A stretch of DNA of 24,616 bases from Chara braunii (taxonomy: Eukaryota; Streptophyta; Charophyceae; Charales; Characeae), in contig BFEA01000144.1 of assembly GCA_003427395.1 (NCBI GenBank), forward strand, positions 37,292 to 61,907. Direction: 5' to 3'. The position numbers and the translations under genes are program-made. Shown here piece by piece: positions 1 through 7,689 of this stretch; the first letter of the stretch is position 1, and each line of letters begins with the position of its first letter. Below the pieces are notes generated by a model, which ran no database searches, was not told the DNA's origin, and saw only the letters and a program-made list of their open reading frames with translations.

Positions 1-69
<69 letters not shown>

Positions 70-120
70 GGACCATTTTCACCACGAGTTTCCTGCTGAG
101 AAAGAGGAGCTTTTTCACAT

Positions 121-172
<52 letters not shown>
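1..172. repeat. Two (AG)n microsatellites
   Basis: Pure AG dinucleotide runs occupy 1-66 and 127-172. About 60 bases of ordinary sequence separate them. They give long Arg-Glu open frames that are artefacts of the repeat. The window begins inside the first run, so its true length is unknown. Confidence 0.95.
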
Positions 173-174
<2 letters not shown>

Positions 175-182
175 TACCTCAT

Positions 183-400
183 GCCGCGGGGTGGTCGTGG
201 GTGCAGTCGGAGGCCGGCGGAGGCAGACGGAGGCTGTCGCGAGCAGTCGGAGGCCGGCGGAGGGAGTGGGGGGCTGGCGGAGGTCGGCGGAGGCAGTCGC
301 GGGCAGGCGGAGGCCGGCGGAGGCAGTCGCGGGCAGGCAGAGGCCGGCGGAGGCAGTCACGAGCAGGCGGAGGCAGTCGCGGGCAGGCGGACGTCGCGTT
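183..400. repeat. GC-rich ~30-bp minisatellite
   Basis: Imperfect tandem copies of a unit built from GGCGGAGGCAGTCGCGGGCA and AGGCGGAGGCC follow one another at about 30-bp spacing. Because 30 is a multiple of three, all forward frames stay open and give Gly/Arg/Glu-rich peptides. These have no composition typical of a real protein, and I do not call a gene. Confidence 0.75.
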
Positions 401-519
401 CGAGCACAAGTGCACACTCGCGAATGACACTGCAGCAAAATGGCGTGTGCTGTGCGCCGACGTTGGTATTGTGCAAACCGGTGCTAGTAAGCCGGACGTT
501 TCCTGCGTCGGGCCCTCGC

Positions 520-700
520 GATGAACAAAAAAAAAAAAAAAAGGGGTCCCGGCCTCTTTTTCGTTGGTACCTGGCTGCATTTTTTTTGGGGGGGGGGGTA
601 CCATCGTTTTTCAAGGTTGGTACCGGCCTCTTCGGGCCTGGTGCTGGCCTCTTTTTTGCTGGGTACCGGCCTCTTTCGATAGTCACCGGCCTCTTCTCCG
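520..700. repeat. Homopolymer and CCGGCCTCTT-rich sequence
   Basis: An A run (about 524-542), a T8/G11 stretch near 580-598, and four or five copies of a CCGGCCTCTT-like motif, often next to GGTACC, lie here. They look like degraded short tandem repeats. No coding signal is convincing. Confidence 0.5.
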
Positions 701-1094
701 CCGCTGCCGCCGCCGATTTCGACCGCGCTTCCTCTTGTCCTCCTTCCTCCTTGAAACTGTGCAGCGCAGCTTGCGCTTCATGTCGTGTGCTTGGTCTCGA
801 TTCTACCGTGCTACACGGTTCTTGTTCTTCGTTGGGGGATGGCAAGAGATGAGAAGAGAAGGAGATGATAGAAGAGAGATGAACATGTGAGAAGAGAGGC
901 ATCGGTGCCGGATGAGTAGATAAGAGGGGGATAAAGAAAAGGAAAGCGGTACAGAAGATTAACACGAAGAGGAGAGCAGCGTTGTGCCCTCAGTAGATTC
1001 CACGATGACTCGCAAAGGTATGTAGGATGGGAAGATCTCCCTTGTGTCTCTCCCCGATCTCTTTCCCCTTTTCTCTCCACCCACCTTTTTTTGT
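701..1094. other. Non-coding spacer before the satellite
   Basis: The sequence is CT-rich at first and turns purine-rich (GAGAAGAGA-like) between about 840 and 970. Open frames are short and show no recognisable motif. I see no RNA gene or clear regulatory site. Confidence 0.4.
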
Positions 1095-4000
1095 TTTTCT
1101 GCAAAATGTCCAAAATGTGTCATTTATTGATTGGTTGGTAGATCGTCACTTTGCCCACCATTGGCTAGATGATTGGTGGGTAAATGAGGTGGGGGGATAT
1201 TCGCAAATCTCCCCCCACCTTTTTTTTTTCGAAAATTGTCGAAAATGTGTAATTTTTTTATTGGTTGGTAGATCGTCACTTTCCCCACCATTCGCTAGAT
1301 GATTGGTGGGGAAATGAGGAGGGGGGAGATTTGCGAATCTCTCCCAATTTTTTTTTTCGAAAAATGGCAAAAAATGTGTATTTTTTTGATTGGTTTGTAG
1401 ATCGTCACTTTCCCCACCATTGACTACATGATTGGTGGGGGGACAAGGTGGGGGGAGATTCGCGCGAATCTCCCCCCACCTTTTTTGTTCCGAAAAATAG
1501 CAAAAATGTGTATTTTTGTGATTGGTTGGTGGATCGTCTTTTTCCCCACCATTGGCTACATGCTTGGTGGGGGAAAAAGGTGGGGGGAGATTTGCGAATC
1601 TCCCCCCACCTTTTTTTTCGAAAAATATCAAAAAACATCTAACCCCTTGATTGGTTGGTAGATCGTCACTTTCCCCACCATTGACTAGATGATTGGTGGG
1701 GAAATGAGGTGGGGGGAGATTCGCGAATCTCCCCCCATTTTTTTTTTCGAAAAATGTCAAAATAGATCTCATCCATTGATTGTTTGGTGGATCGTCACTT
1801 TCCCCACCATTGGCTAGATGATTGGTGGGGAAATGAGGTGGGGGGAGATTNGTCAAAATAGATCTCATCCATTGATTGTTTGGTGGATCGTCACTTTCCC
1901 CACCATTGGCTAGATGATTGGTGGGGAAATGAGGTGGGGGGAGATTTCCGAATCTCCCCCTTTTTTTTAAAAAAACAAATGGCAAAAAATGTGTATTTTT
2001 TTGATTGGTTGGTAGATTGTCACTTCCCCCACCATTGGCTACATGATTGGTGGGGGGAAAAGGTGGGGGGAGATTCGCGTTTTTTTTTTTGAAAAATGGC
2101 AAAAATGTGTATTTTTGTGATTGGTTAGTAGATCGTCACTTTCCCCACCATTGGCTACATGTTTGGTGGGGGGAAAAGGTGGGGGTAGATTCGCGAATCT
2201 CCCCCCACCTTTGTTTTTTCGAAAAATGTCAAAATAGGTCTCATCCCTTGCCTGGTTGGTAGATCGTCACTTTCCCCACCATTGGCTAGATGATTGGTGC
2301 GGAAATGAGGAGCGGGGAAATTCGCGAATCTCCCCCCATTTTTTTTTTCAAAAAATGGCAAAAATGTGTATTTTTTTGATTGGTTTGTAGATCGTCACTT
2401 TCCCCACCATTGGCTACATGATTGGTGGGGGGAAAAGGTGGGGGGAGATATCTTTTTTTTTGTTGAAAAATGGCAAAAATGTGTATTTTTGTGATTGGTT
2501 AGTAGATCGTCACTTTCCCCACCATTGGCTACATGTTTGGTGGGGGAAAAAGGTGGGGGTGGATTCGCGAATCTCCCCCCACCTTTGTTTTTCGAAAAAT
2601 ATCAAAAAAGGTCTCACCCCTTGATTGGTTGGTAGATCGTCACTTTCCCCACCATTGGCTAGATGATTGGTGGGGAAATGAGGTAGGGGGAGATTCGCGA
2701 ATCTCCTCTTTTTTTTTTTTTTGAAAAATGGCAAAAAATATGTATTTTTTTGATTGGTTGGTAGATCATCACTTCCCCCACCATTAGCTACATGATTGGT
2801 GGGGGAAATGAGGTGGGGGGAGATTCGCGAATCTCCACCCACCTTTTTCTTTCGAAAAATATCAAAAAAGGTCTCACCCCTTGTTTGGTGTTGGTAGATC
2901 GTCACTTCCCCACCATTGGCTAGATGATTAGTGGGGAAATGAGGTGGGGGGAGATTCGCGAATCTCCCCCCATTTTTTTTTTCGAAAAATGGCGAAAATG
3001 TGTATTTTTTTGATTGGTTGGTAGATCGTCACTTCCCCCACCATTGGCTAGATGATAGGCGGGGAAATGAGGTGGGGGGAGATTCGCGAATCTCCCNGTA
3101 TTTTTTTGATTGGTTGGTAGATCGTCACTTCCCCCACCATTGGCTAGATGATAGGCGGGGAAATGAGGTGGGGGGAGATTCGCGAATCTCCCTCCATTTT
3201 TTTTTTCAAAAAAATGGCAAAAATGTGTAATTTTTTTTAATTTTCTTTTTTTTGGCCCGATGGACCACGGATCAGATATTAAACTGATCAGAACAGATAC
3301 TACACTTGATCTTAGCCAAAAGGCCGAGAAATTGGTTGGTAGATCTTCACATTCCCCACCATTGGCTACATGATTGGTGGGGGGAAAATGTGGGGGGAGA
3401 TTCGGGAATCTCCCCCCACCTTTTTTTTTTCGAAAAATGTCAAAAATGTGTGATTTTTTTATTGGTTGGTAGATCGTCACTTTCCCCACCATTGGCCACA
3501 TGATTGGTGGGGGAAAATTCGAGAATCTCCCCCTATCTTTATTTTTTCGAAAAATGTCAAAAAAGGTCTCACCCCTTGATTGGTTGGTAGAACGTCACTT
3601 TCCCCACTATTGGCTAGATGATTGGTGGGGAGATGAGGTGGGGGAAATTTTTTTTTTTCGAAAAATGGCGAAAAATATGTATTTTTTTTATTGGTTGGTA
3701 GATTGTCACTTCCCCCACCATTGGCTACATGATTGGTGGGGGAAAAAGGTGGGGGGAGATTCGAATCTCCCCCCACCTTTTTTTTTTTCGAAAAATATCA
3801 AAAAAGGTATCATCCCTTGATTGGTTGGTAGACCGTCACTTTCCCCACCATTGGCTAGATGATTGGTGGGGAAATGAGGAGGGGGGAGATTCGCCATTTT
3901 TTTTTTCGAAAAATGGCGAAAATGTTTATTTTTTTGATTGGTTGGTAGATCGTCACTTCCCCCACCATTTTTTTTTTCCAAAAATGGCAAAAATGTGTAA

Positions 4001-4895
4001 TTTTTTGATTGGTTGGTAGATCGTCACTTTCCCCACCATTGGCCACATGATTGATGGGGGGAAAAGGTGGGGGAGATTCGCGAATCTCCCCCCACCTTTA
4101 TTTTTTCGAAAAATGTCAAAAAAGATCTCACCCCTTGATTGGTTGATAGATCGTCACTTTCCCCACCATTAGCTAGATGATTGGTGGGGAAATGAGGTGG
4201 GGGGAGATTTGTGAATCTCCCTCCATTTTTTTTTTCGACAAATGTCAAAATAGGTCTCATCCCTTGATTGGTTGGTAGATCGTCACTTTCCCCACCATTG
4301 GCTAGATGATTGGTTGGGAAATGAGGAGGGTCATTTTTTTTTTTCAAAAAATCGCAAAAATGATTATTTTTTTGATTAGTTTGTGGATCGTCACTTTCCC
4401 CACCATTGGCTACATGATTGGTGGGGGAAAAAGGTGGGGGGAGATTCGCGAATCTCCCCCCACGTTTGTTTTTTTGAAAAATGGCAAAAATGTGTATTTT
4501 TGTGATTGGTTGGTAGATCGTCACTCTCCCCACCACTGGCTACATGTTTGGTGGGGGAAAAAGGTGGGGGTAGATTCGCAAATCTCCCCCCACCCTTTTT
4601 TTCGTTAAATATAAAAAAACGTCTCATCCCTTGATTGGTTGGTAGATCGTTAGTTTCCCCACGACAGGGTAGATGATTGGTTGGGAAATAAGGTGGGGGG
4701 AGATTCGCGAATCTCCCTCCACCTTTTTTTTTTCGAATAATGTCAAAAATGTGTGATTTTTTTGATTGGTTGGTAGATCGTCAGTTTCCACACCATAGGG
4801 TAGGTGGTTGGGGGGAGATTCGCGAATCTCCCCCCACGTTTTTTTTTTTTCGAAAAATGTTAAAATAGGTCTCATCCCTTGATTGGTTGGTAGAT
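1095..4895. repeat. Dyad-rich satellite array, ~129-130 bp monomer
   Basis: The landmark GATCGTCAC recurs at 1141, 1271, 1400, 1532, 1661 and 1790 and onward, giving a period of 129-132 bp and about 29 monomers. Each monomer has two inverted repeats: CCCCACCA...TGGTGGGG around a ~13-nt centre (GGCTAGATGAT-type), and a G-run/C-run palindrome centred on ATTCGCGAAT. Between them lie T8-10/CGAAAAA and either a TGTGTATTTTTTTG or a GGTCTCACCCCTTG linker. The period of 129 is divisible by three, so frames such as the 318-codon minus-strand one (1146-2102) are repeat artefacts. Some monomers lack parts of a palindrome, for example near 2080, 2450 and 3900-3970. Confidence 0.95.
3226..3331 (-). pseudogene. 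5'-truncated U2 snRNA fragment with A-rich tail
   Basis: On the minus strand, 3331 to 3254 reads as the 5' part of spliceosomal U2 snRNA. It has TTTCTCGGCCTTTTGGC, then AAGATCAAGTGTAGTATCTG with the branch-site-pairing GTAGTA, then ATCAGTTTAATATCTGAT (stem-loop IIa region), then GGTCC/ATC/GGGCC, which still pairs as stem IIb. It lacks about the first five bases of mature U2 and everything after stem IIb, including the Sm site. The 3' end passes straight into A8-G-A4-TT-A8 (plus-strand T-rich 3226-3253). That arrangement is expected of a reverse-transcribed, truncated RNA copy rather than a working gene. It replaces the linker of a satellite monomer. U2 identity is strong; retroposition is inference. 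Confidence 0.9.
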
Positions 4896-4904
4896 TCGTG
4901 ATTG

Positions 4905-5300
4905 TCGGCGGGGAAGGGAACGGGGATTATCGGAACGCCGTACCCCCGCTCCCTCCACCGCCGATGATTGTTGGGGTACGGCGTTCTCGGAACGCCGTAC
5001 CCCCTCTGGTAGTCGGCGGGGAAGGGAGCGGGGGTACGGCGTTCTCGGAATGTCGTACCCCCGCTCCCTCCTCCGCCGACAACCGGAGGGGGAGCGGGGG
5101 TACGGCGTTCTCGGAGCGCCGTACCCCCGCTCCCTCCCCCGGCGATGATTGGCGGGGGTACGGCGTTTTCGGAATGCCGTACCCCCTCTGGTAGTCGGCG
5201 GGGAAGGGAGCGAGGTTGCGGTGTTATCATAACATAGCCGTACCCCCTGGGCCCTGTATGTGGACAGAGCCGAAGGGGTACAGCGTTTTCGGGGTACTTT
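4905..5300. repeat. GC-rich long-hairpin array
   Basis: Five to six hairpins follow each other, built on GGGGTACGGCGTTC-TCG-GAACGCCGTACCCC or variants (about 4973, 5034, 5096, 5154). The largest, 5012-5080, has two 33-nt arms around a 3-nt centre with 29 of 33 positions paired; its outer arms add GTCGGCGGGGAAGGGAGCG and its complement. Several mismatches are C-to-T or G-to-A. The family resumes beyond the rpoC1 insert at 5525-5640 (GGGGGTGCGATG...ACGACGTACCCC). Confidence 0.85.
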
Positions 5301-5520
5301 TTAAATACCATACATGAGCAACTGGACATCCAAGGGAAATATAGCCCATTCTATATCTTCTGACTCTTGAATAAGTAAATTCTACCCAGCATTTTTTACA
5401 AAAAAAAATTCCTTCTCCTTGTTCTGGAATACGCTCATATTTTCCACAAGCACATCTTCCACTCTTTATAGGTCCAAATATTTTTTCACAAAACAATCCA
5501 TCTTTTTCTGGTTTTTGATT
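5298..5520 (-). pseudogene. rpoC1: Nuclear insert of plastid rpoC1 (RNA polymerase beta' N-terminus)
   Basis: On the minus strand this AT-rich block encodes about 74 residues matching the N-terminal region of the plastid-encoded RNA polymerase beta' subunit. It shows the [18 protein letters not shown] signature, the zinc-binding cysteines CxC-x15-CxxC (CAC...CKKC), then [16 protein letters not shown] and [11 protein letters not shown]. The surrounding sequence is GC-rich hairpin DNA, so base composition changes sharply at both ends. The residues upstream (beyond 5520) and downstream (below 5298) do not continue rpoC1. This is a nuclear plastid DNA fragment (NUPT), not a gene; it has no start and covers only part of one domain. 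It is embedded in the hairpin family described at 4905-5300. Confidence 0.9.
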
Positions 5521-5694
5521 TCTACCCCCACCAGTTTGCGGTGGGGGGGGAAGGGAGCGGGGGTGCGATGTTGTCGAAACGACGTACCCCTGCTCGTTTC
5601 GCATCGAGGCAATCGGAGGGGGTGCGGCGTCTTCAAAACGTGATGCGATAGTGAAAGGTTTGATATCTAAAAGCGATCCGTTCTTCTGTTCAGA
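5521..5694. repeat. Continuation of GC-rich hairpin family
   Basis: GGTGGGGGGGAAGGGAGCGG followed by a GGGGGTGCGATG/ACGACGTACCCC hairpin repeats the elements seen before the rpoC1 insert. The end near 5640-5694 becomes AT-richer and leads into the next open frame. Confidence 0.55.
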
Positions 5695-6960
5695 ATGTGC
5701 CAACCATCAAGAGGAGCATCCGCTGTCCCGGAAAAGAGAGTCTATAAGACCTGCTCAATGTATAGAGATAGGGAGTGGGCCCTTGATTGGGTGGGGGGCC
5801 TACAGGAGGCGGGATGTGGGGCCGCTGTGTTTCTGAAGACCGCCACGGGCGGCGACTGGTTCTGTGTTGGAGGGATTGTTAAATCCGACGATGAGAGGGC
5901 GGACGGGCATGGACGGAAGTTCAGGAGATTTTTCCTCACAACGGTGTTTGACGAACAGGGAGTGGACCATGCGAAGGTCGACCATAAAGTCAGCCTTGAT
6001 TACAATTTGCTCAAGGGGTATGGAGCTAAGGCGATTACCATGAAAGCCTTCGATGCCTCCCCGAAAGAAGACGGGAGTGTGTTGACGATGCTTGGCCCCG
6101 TGAAATTCCTCGCCAAAACAAACGGGTACAGGAGATCCGGAAACAGTCCCACGGTACAAGTCGAGCATCGTATGTCTTCGACACTCGTGCCTTTTGACAC
6201 GCCGGATGAGGATCTCCCCGGCATAGCAAAGAGAGAGAGACAAAGGACGCCACATTGTTTTCCAATGCAGCAGACGTCAGCGGGTGGAAGCCGGCGCCGC
6301 AACAAACAGACCTAGTCGCGTCATGAGCCTGACGAAGGGGCTCTTGGTCCTCCTGTGGAATCGACCCTCTGGAGGGAATGTGCAGGACCGTCTCAGCCGT
6401 CCACCCGGCAAGACGAAGGCACCTCTGTCATTACATACAGAAGGAAGGCATGCACAACTGCTCCGTCTGTTGCCCGCCAGAAAGACTATGGTGCTGCTTC
6501 CGGGAGGGTGGCCCTGCGGGAGATAAGCGAAGGATCGGACGAGGAAACGGAGGATGATCCTGGGATTGGTGTTGATCGGCATCCGCAGGAAAATTATGTC
6601 GTCGACGATGAGGAATGTGGGGTCGAAGAGGACGATTTTGAAGAGGAGAAAAGGGAGAGAGAGAGAGAGGGAGATGATCGTGAGGAATAGGGTGGAGGGC
6701 AAGAAGGGTCGGCTGATGTGGAGGTCGATGAGGGAACGGCAGAACAGTCGGAGGGCAGTGTGCACAAAAGGAAGTGGCAATCTTCAATAAGTCCAACGGC
6801 GACGGCGGATAAACGCGTTGCGAAGAGACTCACTGTCACTGCATCTCGAGAGGCACTCAGAGCTTCTTAAGAGGCGGTCGCAGAAAACGTGAAAAACCGC
6901 AAAGGGAAGGCGTCAACCAGGACGGCAAGAGCTGAGAAACGTCCATTGAAAAGAAAGTAG
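5695..6960 (+). pseudogene. N-terminal part of broken large ORF (unknown domain plus acidic/basic tail)
   Basis: Frame 1 is open from an ATG at 5695 through 6960 except for four stops: TAG 6313, TAG 6688, TAA 6868 and TAG 6958. The protein-like composition continues across each stop in the same frame, so this looks like one coding stretch damaged by point mutations rather than several genes. The first ~150 residues (rich in W, F, V; GGDWFCVGGIVKSDDE, FFLTTVFDEQGVDHAKVDHK) form a compact domain that I do not recognise. After it come an acidic stretch (EEDDFEEEKREREREGDD) and a basic tail with RTARAEKRPLKRK, which could be nuclear-localising. The next open segment (6961) follows in the same frame directly after the last stop, so both were probably one gene. 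Confidence 0.55.
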
Positions 6961-7689
6961 ATGGTCAATGAGGGTGACTCCGGAGAGGACGCCGAAGGGG
7001 TTGCTCCAAGGGCTCCATCGGAACAGACACAACCTTCCGTCAACACCCGTTATAACGCCATCGACACAACACGGTGCTTCTTATTGGAGTTCAATGAGGA
7101 TGGGTTTGGGAAGAAGAATCGGGAACACATTCAAGTGGATGTAACGAAGATCTTGCCAATTCCCGAAGGTGACATCCGCTTCAACCATAGAACATTGGAC
7201 GAAACATTGGTGCAGTCCATATACGATGCGATCCATTATGCGGCTAAGGAAACCAACGGGAAGTGGGATATCATGACTTTCATCCTGGCTCTCATTGTAC
7301 CGAACGGGGACGGCTCTCAAGGCAGACGGATCACACCGAAGGAATTCAACGTCGCACTGGCTCATACATACCACTGGTATGCTGTTGCTGGCCAACACAT
7401 GGCTGAGGCAATGAACAGACTCATTAAGGACAAGTCACCGACCGAGAAAGTGTACGGCTTAAAGTCATACTCTTACGTACGCGTTGTCTACTTTGACGAC
7501 GACAAAAAGAGAGGATATCCGTACGTCTCGACATTCGACAACACGAGGGAGGAGCGTTCCATCCCGAGATCGTTTTCATCGTCTGTGCGGCAAATCAAAA
7601 GATTTTGGGATAAGAGGAATAACCGGGCACCGTGTCCCCGAATAACGTCGAGGGAATGGAACGGAAAAAAAAGTGGGAAGCGTTCATGA
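6961..7689 (+). CDS. Central segment of large element protein, unknown function
   Basis: An ATG directly follows the TAG at 6958, and 242 codons are open in frame 1. After a low-complexity start it reads as a globular region (FLLEFNEDGFGKKNREHIQVD; ILPIPEGDIRFNHRTLDE; HTYHWYAVAGQHMAEAMNRL; YSYVRVVYFDDDKKRGYPYV). I do not recognise the family. The frame ends at 7689 just after an A8 run (7665-7672), while frame 3 becomes the coding frame through the same run. It therefore most likely continues into the next segment by a -1 shift or an indel. Whether it is expressed is unknown; stops upstream suggest a decaying copy. Confidence 0.5.
   Translation: MVNEGDSGEDAEGVAPRAPSEQTQPSVNTRYNAIDTTRCFLLEFNEDGFGKKNREHIQVDVTKILPIPEGDIRFNHRTLDETLVQSIYDAIHYAAKETNGKWDIMTFILALIVPNGDGSQGRRITPKEFNVALAHTYHWYAVAGQHMAEAMNRLIKDKSPTEKVYGLKSYSYVRVVYFDDDKKRGYPYVSTFDNTREERSIPRSFSSSVRQIKRFWDKRNNRAPCPRITSREWNGKKSGKRS

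Noticed and set aside
66-965. Overlapping 100-220 codon frames at the window start
   Set aside because: They are read through AG repeats, a GC minisatellite and homopolymers. None has a family motif.
1146-4875. Many long open frames in the satellite, up to 318 codons
   Set aside because: The 129-bp period is divisible by three and monomers lack stops, so frames stay open on both strands. The peptides repeat the monomer and overlap each other.
1095-4895. CRISPR-like array because of regular repeats
   Set aside because: The repeats are contiguous satellite monomers without unique spacers and the genome is eukaryotic.
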